Positions 50,218 to 58,297 of a stretch of 64,000 bases of DNA are shown piece after piece. The stretch's first letter is position 1. Every line of letters begins with the position of its first letter. The notes under the pieces are model-generated. The model made no database searches. It saw nothing but the letters and a program-made list of their open reading frames with translations, and was not told where the DNA came from. Both the position numbers and the translations under genes were made by a program. This stretch comes from Clostridium saudiense (GTDB taxonomy: Bacteria > Bacillota > Clostridia > Clostridiales > Clostridiaceae), in contig NZ_CBYM010000005.1 of NCBI RefSeq assembly GCF_000577815.1, positions 62,001-126,000 of the forward strand, given 5' to 3'.

Positions 50218-50610
50218 ATGAAAAAATGCCATGAAAGAAGATTGAAGCTTGCAGAAGAGTTAAAATCATGTCAAAAGGCTTTTATAGCTTTAGGGGATGA
50301 AACTAGACAGCAAATTATAATAACATTGCTTGAAAGTGAAGTTCATGGAATAAGAGTAGGAGAAATAACAGATAAAACCCATCTTTCAAGACCAGCAGTA
50401 TCACATCATTTACGAATATTAAAAGAGGCTGGAATAGTAAGTATGTATAGAGAAGGTACTAGAAATTATTATTATGTAAGTGCAGAAGAAACTATATGGA
50501 AGCAGCTTGGAAATTTGTTTTCTAGAATAAATGAAATAGTTGATGAGATATCAGAAAAGGAATGTTCAAAAAGCCAAATAGAAATAGAATCCAATAAGGA
50601 TTTTATATAA
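50218..50610 (+). CDS. ArsR-family transcription regulator
   Basis: A 130-residue winged-helix regulator. AFIALGDETRQQIIITLLESE opens the domain, and HLSRPAVSHHLRILKEAGIVS is the recognition helix region; YREGTRNYYYVS is the wing. No metal-binding ELCVCDL box is present, so its signal is probably not arsenic. Located between the lactonase-like and nitroreductase genes, and likely controls this small operon. Confidence 0.88.
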   Translation: MKKCHERRLKLAEELKSCQKAFIALGDETRQQIIITLLESEVHGIRVGEITDKTHLSRPAVSHHLRILKEAGIVSMYREGTRNYYYVSAEETIWKQLGNLFSRINEIVDEISEKECSKSQIEIESNKDFI

Positions 50611-50622
50611 GAATATATATAA

Positions 50623-51303
50623 ATGGGGAGGTTAATTAAGAATATTATTGAGGCAATTAATAATCGTCATTCAGTTCGTAGATATACTGATAAGAAGATT
50701 GATGAAAATATTAAAAGTGAGTTATTGGAAACTATTGATGAATGCAATAGGGAAGGAAATTTAAATATTCAGTTATGTATAGAAGAACCTAAAGCCTTTG
50801 ATAGTTTTATGGCTCATTACGGCAAGTTTTGCAATGTTAGAAATTACATTGCTATAGTTGGAAAGAAAGGCAATGATTTTTATGAAAAGTGTGGATATTA
50901 TGGTGAAAAGGTAGTTATTAAGGCAACTCAATTAGGTTTAAATACTTGCTGGGTGGCGCTTACGTTCAGTAAGGGTAATGCAATATGTAGGATTGAAGAT
51001 GGGGAAAAGTTATGCTGTGTAATAGCTTTAGGATACGGGGAAACTCAAGGTGTTGCGCATAAAAGTAAACCTATAGAACAACTTTGCAGGGTAAAGGGAG
51101 ATATGCCAGATTGGTTTAAAAGAGGAATGGAAGCGGTAGTTCTAGCCCCTACGGCTATGAATCAACAAAAGTTTCTTATTAGTTTAGATGGAAATAAAGT
51201 AAATGCTAAGGCGTTAACTGCATTTTATAGTAAGTTAGATTTAGGAATAGTTAAATATCACTTTGAAGTAGGCGCTGGAAAAGAAAACTTTGAATATATC
51301 TAA
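50623..51303 (+). CDS. Nitroreductase-family protein
   Basis: A 226-residue FMN-dependent nitroreductase-like protein: AINNRHSVRRYTDKKID is the N-terminal FMN-binding motif, GLNTCWVALTF and CVIALGYGE further conserved parts, and APTAMNQQKF lies in the second half. The start is doubtful. The only in-frame ATG (50623) has no ribosome binding site and encodes MGRLIK, while GGGGAGG lies inside the gene at 50625-50631, so an unusual start such as ATT 50644 or 50647 is possible. The enzyme probably reduces nitro compounds or quinones with NAD(P)H. Confidence 0.85.
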   Translation: MGRLIKNIIEAINNRHSVRRYTDKKIDENIKSELLETIDECNREGNLNIQLCIEEPKAFDSFMAHYGKFCNVRNYIAIVGKKGNDFYEKCGYYGEKVVIKATQLGLNTCWVALTFSKGNAICRIEDGEKLCCVIALGYGETQGVAHKSKPIEQLCRVKGDMPDWFKRGMEAVVLAPTAMNQQKFLISLDGNKVNAKALTAFYSKLDLGIVKYHFEVGAGKENFEYI

Positions 51304-51435
51304 ATAGGTGATATAACTACACTAGTATATATAAACACATACATTTTTAGTATGTGTTTTTTATAATTAAATTATAGATTTGGTTATGATTTATTTAATG
51401 ATGCATACATTATAAACTCATATTATAAATAACTA

Positions 51436-51466
51436 TTGACCCTATAGTTACTATAGACTTTATTAT
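51436..51466 (+). promoter_or_regulatory. MerR-type promoter with 19-bp spacer
   Basis: TTGACC (51436-51441) and TATTAT (51461-51466) are 19 bp apart, too far for normal sigma-A use but typical of MerR-activated promoters. The spacer holds the dyad CTATAG-TTA-CTATAG (51442-51456). Confidence 0.85.
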
Positions 51467-51496
51467 GGTTAGAGAAACAAAAATGGAGGTAAAATC

Positions 51497-52807
51497 ATGA
51501 TAAAAGAATTTTTAAAATATGCAGTTCCTTCAGCTTTAGCCATGTTTGTTTCATCTCTATATACAATAATTGATGGAATTTTTGTTGGACAAGGTGTTGG
51601 AGACTCTGCATTGGCAGCAGTTAATATAGTTATGCCATTTACTATAATGCTATTTGGAATAGCAACTATGTTCGCGGTAGGTGGTGGAGATCTAGTATCT
51701 AAAAATATAGGTGCTAATAATAAGGAAAAGGCTGTAAAAATATTTAGGCAAGTATTTAAGTTTTTGTTAATTATAAGTATAGTTATAAGTCTAGTTGCAG
51801 TTGTATTTTCAAAATATATAGTAAGAATATTAGGAGCTACAGATACATTGGTGCCTTTAGCATCAACTTATTTAAGGTATTATAGTTTATTTTGTATTCC
51901 AAATTTAGTTGGTATTGCATTAAATAGCTTTGTTAGAAATGATGGAAGACCAAAGCTTGCCATGATATCAACATTATTAGGGGCGGTAACTAATATAATT
52001 TTAGATTATACATTTATATTCCCATTAGGGTTTGGAATAAAAGGTGCTGCAATAGCTACTGGTCTTGGTCAAATAGTTACTATAGCGATATTATTACCTC
52101 ATTTTATAATGAAGAGAGGTATATTAACTTTTGGAAATATAAAATTAGAAAGTAAAATAATAAAGGAATTTATTATTATAGGATTTCCATCTTTCTTTGC
52201 GGAAGTAAGTTTTTCCATAATAATATTCTTTATGAATTTAGCATTGGTTAAAACTGGTGGAGAAATAGCTTTATCATCTTTTGCAATAATTAATTATATA
52301 ACAACAAATATTTATATGGTATTACTAGGTCTATCAATAGGAGTACAGCCATTATTAAGTTATAATTATGGTGCAAAAAATTCAAAAAAAATGTTAAAAT
52401 TTTATTCTATAACAATGAAATCAGCATTTATAATAAATATAGTATTTATGACTGTATGCTTTGTATTTGGAAAAAATATGATAGCTATATTTACTTCAGA
52501 TATTACAATAGCTAATTCAGCATATATAGGTTTAAATTTAATAAATATTGCATTTATTATGGTTGGGTTTAATTTAACAAGTACAGTTTATTATCAAGCA
52601 ATAAATATGCCTGAAATTTCTAATATTTTTTGCATTTGCAGAAGTATAATATTACTTCCTATATCATTATTTATTTTATCTAAATTGTTTGGAATCAATG
52701 GTATATGGATTAGTTTATCTATATCAGAGTTGATAACATTTATAATATTAAGTTATTCTATTAATATTAAGACGTATACTACAAAGTCTATTGCTAAGGC
52801 TAGTTAA
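51497..52807 (+). CDS. MATE-family efflux pump
   Basis: A 436-residue MATE transporter with 12 predicted membrane segments in two related halves. It begins LKYAVPSALAMFVSSLYTII and DGIFVGQGVG, with the second half starting at FIIIGFPSFFAEVSFS. It would export cationic drugs or metabolites using a sodium or proton gradient. GGAGG precedes the ATG. The MerR-type promoter upstream and the merR gene directly downstream indicate induction by the exported compound. Confidence 0.9.
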   Translation: MIKEFLKYAVPSALAMFVSSLYTIIDGIFVGQGVGDSALAAVNIVMPFTIMLFGIATMFAVGGGDLVSKNIGANNKEKAVKIFRQVFKFLLIISIVISLVAVVFSKYIVRILGATDTLVPLASTYLRYYSLFCIPNLVGIALNSFVRNDGRPKLAMISTLLGAVTNIILDYTFIFPLGFGIKGAAIATGLGQIVTIAILLPHFIMKRGILTFGNIKLESKIIKEFIIIGFPSFFAEVSFSIIIFFMNLALVKTGGEIALSSFAIINYITTNIYMVLLGLSIGVQPLLSYNYGAKNSKKMLKFYSITMKSAFIINIVFMTVCFVFGKNMIAIFTSDITIANSAYIGLNLINIAFIMVGFNLTSTVYYQAINMPEISNIFCICRSIILLPISLFILSKLFGINGIWISLSISELITFIILSYSINIKTYTTKSIAKAS

Positions 52808-52824
52808 CATAGGAGATTTTTTAT

Positions 52825-53640
52825 ATGGAAACTTATTTTTCAGTTGGAGAACTATCTAAATTAACTAATGTTCCAATTCAAACATTAAGGTATTATGATA
52901 AAATGGGACTACTTAAACCAGCTTATATAAATAAGCAAAATAATTATAGGTATTATTCAATAAATCAATTTATAAAGATTGATTTATTAAAGCAATGTAA
53001 GCTTATGGGACTATCATTAAAGGAAATAGAAGATTTATTAAAAGATGAAATAACTGCAGATTCTATGATAAAAATACTTGAACAGCAAAGAGTGGTCTTA
53101 GATAAAAAGATAAAGGAACTTGAAGCTGTTAAATCATATATTGACTTTTTAGATTTTAGAATAAAAGAAAGTAAGAAAGTAGAGAAAGCAGAAATCTTCA
53201 TTAAAGAAAATGATGAAAGAGTAGTTGAGAGATATAATTGTAGAATGGAGAATGTAAAAGAAATTGAGCTTAATTTGAGAAAAGTTTTACTTGAGGCAGA
53301 AAAAGATGATTGTATGTTGAATTCTGAGTTAGCATTCGAAGCTTCTTTAGAGAAATTGAAAACTGAAGATAAAGTAGTTTATACTGCAATAATGTTATAT
53401 AAGCATGGAAATTTAAGTGGAAATTATGAAAAGATCATACTACCAAAAGGTAAATATTTAACAATGTATTATGATGATGGATATAGAAATAACTTAAAGT
53501 ATTATAAAAAAATGCTGAATTATATTGAAAAAAATAATATAGAAATAGTCGGGGATTTTAATGAATTTTCAATATTATCAAGGATAAATACTAATGAGGC
53601 AGAAAAATCAATAATTCAACTAGAAATAAAAATTAAATAG
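52825..53640 (+). CDS. MerR-family regulator (multidrug type)
   Basis: A 271-residue MerR regulator. YFSVGELSKLTNVPIQTLRY and YYDKMGLLKP form the winged helix (residues 4-32), followed by a coiled coil (LEQQRVVLDKKIKELEAVKS). Residues about 120-271 are a ligand-binding domain similar to BmrR/GyrI-like domains. It shares the MATE operon and probably twists the 19-bp-spaced promoter at 51436-51466 to activate it. Terminated at 53659-53697. Confidence 0.88.
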   Translation: METYFSVGELSKLTNVPIQTLRYYDKMGLLKPAYINKQNNYRYYSINQFIKIDLLKQCKLMGLSLKEIEDLLKDEITADSMIKILEQQRVVLDKKIKELEAVKSYIDFLDFRIKESKKVEKAEIFIKENDERVVERYNCRMENVKEIELNLRKVLLEAEKDDCMLNSELAFEASLEKLKTEDKVVYTAIMLYKHGNLSGNYEKIILPKGKYLTMYYDDGYRNNLKYYKKMLNYIEKNNIEIVGDFNEFSILSRINTNEAEKSIIQLEIKIK

Positions 53641-53658
53641 ATTTTTATTAATGAAGTA

Positions 53659-53697
53659 GTCTTAACCTTTAATTTACATAGGTTAAGGCTATTTTCT
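53659..53697 (+). terminator. Intrinsic terminator after merR
   Basis: CTTAACCT (53661-53668) pairs with AGGTTAAG (53680-53687), with flanking A-T pairs and a following TATTTTC. Confidence 0.7.
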
Positions 53698-53742
53698 ATT
53701 TAAGAATAAAAAAATAAAAGAGAAATTTTTTTAAAATAAGCG

Positions 53743-53773
53743 TTGACGAATTATTAGGTAATAATTATTATTA
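53743..53773 (+). promoter_or_regulatory. ahpC promoter overlapped by a PerR-like box
   Basis: TTGACG (53743-53748), 17-base spacer, TATTAT (53766-53771). TAATAATTATTATTA (53759-53773) covers the -10 and matches the PerR box TTATAATNATTATAA at 12 of 14 defined positions, so peroxide derepression is likely. Confidence 0.65.
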
Positions 53774-53834
53774 CTTACAAGAAGTAATTGATAAAAAATA
53801 TCAATTGAAATTAAATTTCAGGAGGAGAAAGAAT

Positions 53835-54398
53835 ATGTCATTAATAAATAAAAAGGTTTCAGATTTTACAGTTCAAGCTTATCATAACGGAGAATTTAAG
53901 GAAGTAACATTAGAATCAATGAAGGGCCATTGGTCAGTAGTTGTATTCTATCCAGCAGATTTTACATTTGTTTGCCCAACAGAATTAGGAGAACTAGCAG
54001 ATAACTATGCTAAGTTTAAAGAAGCTGGTTGTGAAGTATACTCAGTATCTACAGATACTCATTTTGTTCACAAAGCATGGGCAGATGCTTCAGAAACAAT
54101 TGCAAAAATTCAATATCCAATGTTAGCAGATCCAACAGGTAAGTTAGCTAGAGACTTTGAAGTTATGATTGAAGAAGAAGGATTAGCATTAAGAGGATCA
54201 TTTGTAATCAATCCAGAAGGTGAAATCAAAGCATATGAAGTTCATGATAATGGTATTGGAAGAAATGCAGAAGAATTATTAAGAAAAGTTCAAGCAGCTC
54301 AATTTGTTGCTGAACATGGGGATCAAGTTTGCCCAGCTAAATGGCAACCAGGTGAAGAAACTTTAGTACCAAGCTTAGATTTAGTTGGTAAGCTATAA
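53835..54398 (+). CDS. ahpC: Alkyl hydroperoxide peroxidase (2-Cys peroxiredoxin)
   Basis: A 187-residue AhpC-type peroxiredoxin. The peroxidatic cysteine is in DFTFVCPTELGEL (about residue 47) and the resolving cysteine in GDQVCPAKWQPG near the C-terminus, so it is a typical 2-Cys enzyme. It reduces hydrogen peroxide and organic peroxides. ATG 53835 is eight bases after GGAGGA at 53821-53826. Its reductase is probably encoded by the next gene. The PerR-like box in its promoter suggests peroxide control. Confidence 0.95.
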   Translation: MSLINKKVSDFTVQAYHNGEFKEVTLESMKGHWSVVVFYPADFTFVCPTELGELADNYAKFKEAGCEVYSVSTDTHFVHKAWADASETIAKIQYPMLADPTGKLARDFEVMIEEEGLALRGSFVINPEGEIKAYEVHDNGIGRNAEELLRKVQAAQFVAEHGDQVCPAKWQPGEETLVPSLDLVGKL

Positions 54399-54405
54399 GA
54401 TTTGC

Positions 54406-54530
54406 TATTAAGGCTTTATCTAAACTAATTGGGTTTAGATGTAGCCTTTAATATTTATAGATACTAAATATTTATATGATGATAAGTAGTAAATTTTATG
54501 CGTGTTTATTTACTGCTTATCATTATAAAA
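54406..54530 (+). terminator. Two successive hairpins after ahpC
   Basis: First hairpin: AAGGCT and ATCTAAAC arms (54410-54425) match GTTTAGAT and AGCCTT (54433-54448). Second: ATGATAAG and AGTAAA arms (about 54478-54494) match TTTACT and CTTATCAT (about 54512-54527). They should reduce read-through into the reductase gene. Confidence 0.65.
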
Positions 54531-54608
54531 AAATTTAAAGTATTAATAAATTTTTATAAAGATAAAGCTTTATTAATGCTTTAAAAAATAAAGAAGGAGG
54601 AAATGAGT

Positions 54609-56270
54609 ATGGAAAAAATATATGATTTACTAGTAATTGGGGCAGGTCCAGCAGGACTTTCAACAGGAATATATGCAGGTAGGGCAAAATTAAATACTTT
54701 AATTATAGAAAAGGCTGAATTTGGTGGTCAAGTAAATAAAACTTACGATATATCAAATTATCCAGGAGCTAGAAATAGTAATGGACCAAAACTTATGGAA
54801 GAAATGAGAAAACAAGCTGAAGACTTCGGGGTAAACTTCATGTCGGCTGAAGTTTTAGAAGTTGCTCTAGAAGGCGATGTGAAAACCTTAAAAACTGATA
54901 GAGGAGAAATAAAGGGAAGAAGTGTGGTTATAGCCACAGGAGCATCACCAAGAAAGTTAGGCTTTAAAGGCGAAGAAGAATTTACAGGTAGAGGTGTAGC
55001 TTATTGTTCGACTTGTGATGGTCAATTCTTCGAAGGGTTAGAAGTATTTGTTATTGGAGCTGGATTTGCAGCAGCTGAAGAAGCAATGTTCTTAACTAAG
55101 TTTGCAACTAAAGTTACAGTTATAGCTAGAGAGCCAGAGTTTACTTGTGCAAAATCAATAGCAGATAAGGTTTTAGAACATCCAAAGGTAGAAGTTAAGT
55201 TTAATACTGAAATATTAGAAGCAAGTGGAACTGAAATGATAAACTATGCTAAGTTTATCAATAATAAAACAGGTGAAACATTTGAATATCATGCTAAAAA
55301 GGAAGATGGTTCATTTGGTATATTTGTATTTGTCGGATATGCACCACAAAGCCAATTATTTAAAGGTATTTTAGAACTTGATAAGTTTGGATATATAATG
55401 AGTAATGAAAATATGGAAACTAATGTTGAAGGTGTATATGTTGCTGGTGATTTAAGACCCAAAGCTTTAAGACAAATAGTAACAGCTGTATCTGATGGTG
55501 CTATTGCAGCAACTTCTGCAGAAAGATATGTCATTGAATTAAAAGAAAGACTTGGAATCAAAGATGAATATGAACCTAAAAAGGTGGAGAAGAAGGAAGA
55601 AATTAATACTGATTTAGGAGATATACAAAAAAGAAGTAATCTTTTAAATGATGGATTAAGAACTCAATTAAAAGGGATATTAGCTAGATTAGATAAGAGT
55701 GTTACACTTGTATCTGTAGTAGATGAAAGTAATAGTAAGTCTATAGAGTTAAGAGATTTAGTATTAGATATTGCAGAGTTGGGTGAAAAAGTTTCTGCTG
55801 AAATTTATACTAAAGGTGAAAATATAGAAGTTGAAAATAAGATAAATGCAGACAAATATCCTATAGTTGCATTATTAAATTCAGAGAAAAGTTATAGTGG
55901 AGTTAAATTCCATGGGGTACCTGGGGGACATGAGTTAAATTCATTTATATTAGCTATATATAATCTTGGAAGTGAAGGTCAACAAATATCTGAAGAAACA
56001 TTAAATAATATTAAGAAAATAGACAAAGGGATAAATATTAAGGTGTGTGTATCATTGGCTTGCCATTTATGCCCAGATGTAGTAGTTTCATCTCAAAGAA
56101 TTGCTATAGAAAATAAAAATGTAGAAGCAGAAATGATTGATATATCTAATTTTAAAGATATAAAGGATAAATTTAAAGTAATGAGTGTACCAGCGATAAT
56201 AGTGAATGATGAACAAATTTATTTTGGTGCTAAAAAGATTGATGAGATTATAAATATAATAAGTAAGTAA
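54609..56270 (+). CDS. AhpF-like reductase with rearranged domain order
   Basis: A 553-residue flavoprotein. Residues 1-315 form a thioredoxin-reductase unit with FAD motif VIGAGPAGLSTG, redox pair CSTC (133 and 136), NAD motif VIGAGFAAAEEA and GVYVAGDLRPK. Residues about 340-553 form two thioredoxin-like folds with the redox pair CHLC (485 and 488), followed by SVPAIIVND. In classic AhpF the thioredoxin-like part is N-terminal; here it is C-terminal. It probably passes electrons from NAD(P)H to AhpC encoded upstream. ATG 54609 is eight bases after GGAGG; ATG 54603 is too close. Confidence 0.88.
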   Translation: MEKIYDLLVIGAGPAGLSTGIYAGRAKLNTLIIEKAEFGGQVNKTYDISNYPGARNSNGPKLMEEMRKQAEDFGVNFMSAEVLEVALEGDVKTLKTDRGEIKGRSVVIATGASPRKLGFKGEEEFTGRGVAYCSTCDGQFFEGLEVFVIGAGFAAAEEAMFLTKFATKVTVIAREPEFTCAKSIADKVLEHPKVEVKFNTEILEASGTEMINYAKFINNKTGETFEYHAKKEDGSFGIFVFVGYAPQSQLFKGILELDKFGYIMSNENMETNVEGVYVAGDLRPKALRQIVTAVSDGAIAATSAERYVIELKERLGIKDEYEPKKVEKKEEINTDLGDIQKRSNLLNDGLRTQLKGILARLDKSVTLVSVVDESNSKSIELRDLVLDIAELGEKVSAEIYTKGENIEVENKINADKYPIVALLNSEKSYSGVKFHGVPGGHELNSFILAIYNLGSEGQQISEETLNNIKKIDKGINIKVCVSLACHLCPDVVVSSQRIAIENKNVEAEMIDISNFKDIKDKFKVMSVPAIIVNDEQIYFGAKKIDEIINIISK

Positions 56271-56290
56271 TTATATTTATAATCTTGAGA

Positions 56291-56367
56291 GAAAGTAGTC
56301 TAGAAAATGTTAGATGCTAATTGTAGATTTATAATTTAGCATAAAACATTGAAAAGACTACTTTTTT
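56291..56367 (+). terminator. Long branched terminator after the AhpF-like gene
   Basis: AAGTAGTCT pairs with AGACTACTT, with inner AAATGTT/AACATT and GCTAA/TTTAGC arms, followed by TTTTTT. The stem spans about 70 bases. Confidence 0.75.
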
Positions 56368-56508
56368 ATATAAAGTTAAATAATATTTGTGATACAATTA
56401 TTGATATATAAATTAATAAAAAGTGAATTAATATACAAAAAAGACTAAGTAAGTTATTTAATAATATATTTAATAACGAAGAGTTTTTAATATATATGGG
56501 GGTATATT

Positions 56509-58017
56509 ATGAAAGAATTAGAAAGTAAATTAAAAGAATACGCAGAATATTTAAAGGAAATAGAGCATTATAGAACAGCAGAAAGCCTTATGTATTGGGA
56601 TATGACTACAGGTATGCCTGAAAATGTGGCAGAAAGCAGAACAGAAACCATGTCATTTATGAGTTTACAACAACATAATTTACTAGTTGGGGCAAAAAAG
56701 CAAGAATTTATAAAGTTCTTTGAAGAACATATAGATGACTTAGATTTAATTCATAAAAGAATGTTAACAGAAATGAAAAAAGAATATGATAAGCAAAAGA
56801 TATATCCTGAAGAGTTTGTAAAAGAATTTTCGTTAGCTGCAGCTAAAGGACAATTATCTTGGGAAAAGGCTAAAAGTGAAGATAATTTTGAAATATTTAA
56901 GCCAGATTTAGAGAAGATAGTGGAATTAACTAAGCAGTCAATAAAATATAGGGGATATAAAGGTAATAAGTACAATACATTACTTGACGATTATGAGGCT
57001 GGATTAACAGTTGAAAAATTAGATGTAGTATTTACAGAATTAAGAGATGGAATAGTCGAGATTTTAAATAAAATTAAAAATAGCAAAGTAAAAATTAATA
57101 ATAAATTTGAAGGCAAGGAATTTCCAAAAGAAAATCAAGAAGGATTTTGCATAGAATTGTTAAATACTATGGGATTTGATTTTAAATCAGGAAGAATGGA
57201 TGAAAGTGAGCATCCTTACACTATGGATATGACAAATAAAGATGTTAGGATCACAAATCATTATTATTTAAATGATTTTACATCAGCAATGTTTTCAGCA
57301 ATACATGAAGGTGGACATGCTATATATGAGCAGGATATTCCAGATTCATTAGATGGAACAGGTATAAATAAAGCTGCATCTATGGCAATTCACGAATCTC
57401 AATCAAGATTTTATGAAAATATAATAGGAAGAAGTAAAGCTTTTTGTAACTATTTATATAAAGAAGCAAAAAAAGAATTTCATAATCAATTTAATCATGT
57501 AACAAAAGAGGATTTTTATAAAATTATCAATAAAGTAGAGCCTTCATTAATAAGAACTGAAGCAGATGAATTAACATATAGTCTTCATGTAATAATAAGA
57601 TATGAAATAGAAAAACTTCTTATAAATGACAAGATAAAGGTTAGTGAGCTTCCAACAGTGTGGAATGAAAAGTATAAGGAGTATTTAGGAGTAGAGCCAA
57701 AGAGTGATAAGGAAGGGGTTCTTCAAGATGTTCACTGGTCAGATGGTTCATTTGGATATTTTCCAAGTTATGCTTTAGGAAACCTTTATGGAGCACAAAT
57801 GTTAAATAAAATGCTTAAGGATGAACCACATATTTATGATGAAATTTCAAAGGGGAATTTAAATTCAGTACATCAATGGTTAAATAAAAATGTACATGTA
57901 TATGGAAACCTTTATGATCCAAGTGATTTAATAAAGAAAATTACAGGTGAAGAGCTTAAAGCTAAGTATTTCCTAAAATATTTAGATGATAAGTATAAAG
58001 AAATTTATAAATATTAA
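56509..58017 (+). CDS. M32-family metallocarboxypeptidase
   Basis: A 502-residue carboxypeptidase Taq-type enzyme. The zinc motif is IHEGGHAIYEQ (HExxH, near residue 267), and the third ligand region is IHESQSRFYEN. ESLMYWDMTTGMP near the N-terminus and IRTEADELTYSLHVIIRYE are typical. It removes C-terminal residues from peptides in the cytoplasm. Single gene with its own leader and terminator. GGGGGT before the ATG. Confidence 0.93.
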   Translation: MKELESKLKEYAEYLKEIEHYRTAESLMYWDMTTGMPENVAESRTETMSFMSLQQHNLLVGAKKQEFIKFFEEHIDDLDLIHKRMLTEMKKEYDKQKIYPEEFVKEFSLAAAKGQLSWEKAKSEDNFEIFKPDLEKIVELTKQSIKYRGYKGNKYNTLLDDYEAGLTVEKLDVVFTELRDGIVEILNKIKNSKVKINNKFEGKEFPKENQEGFCIELLNTMGFDFKSGRMDESEHPYTMDMTNKDVRITNHYYLNDFTSAMFSAIHEGGHAIYEQDIPDSLDGTGINKAASMAIHESQSRFYENIIGRSKAFCNYLYKEAKKEFHNQFNHVTKEDFYKIINKVEPSLIRTEADELTYSLHVIIRYEIEKLLINDKIKVSELPTVWNEKYKEYLGVEPKSDKEGVLQDVHWSDGSFGYFPSYALGNLYGAQMLNKMLKDEPHIYDEISKGNLNSVHQWLNKNVHVYGNLYDPSDLIKKITGEELKAKYFLKYLDDKYKEIYKY

Positions 58018-58025
58018 TATAAAGA

Positions 58026-58068
58026 AAATGCAGTAATTCTTAGAAATAAGAAGCTGCATTTTTATTTA
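58026..58068 (+). terminator. Intrinsic terminator after the carboxypeptidase gene
   Basis: AATGCAG (58027-58033) pairs with CTGCATT (58054-58060) with an inner TTCTTA/TAAGAA stem, then TTTTATTTATT. The rest of the gap up to 58297 holds an operator-like dyad at 58188-58206. Confidence 0.75.
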
Positions 58069-58187
58069 TTCAATAGATTAAAAGTATGTAAACACTGTTC
58101 AAATATGCTTTTATTGAAAAGCTAATTATAGTGAAAAAATAATTTCAATACTATAGTTAGACTTTTAGAAGAATATAGAATTAAAGA

Positions 58188-58206
58188 TTTCCTTTAATAA
58201 AGGAAA
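58188..58206. promoter_or_regulatory. TTTCCT-N7-AGGAAA dyad before the PRD regulator gene
   Basis: TTTCCT and AGGAAA arms are separated by seven bases. The same 19-bp pattern with the same spacing occurs twice before the PTS operon (60248-60266 and 60286-60304), so this is a candidate autoregulatory operator of the PRD protein. Confidence 0.65.
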
Positions 58207-58297
58207 AAATATACCTGTGAAAACATATTCATAAGCGGTAATATGAGATATGAATAATTGTATATAAAATTAGGATAAAAAGATTAGGGTGATTTAA

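Noticed and set aside
54603-56270. Reading the 54609 gene as a simple thioredoxin reductase
   Set aside because: It is about 240 residues too long and has a second redox pair in C-terminal thioredoxin-like folds, so it is AhpF-like.
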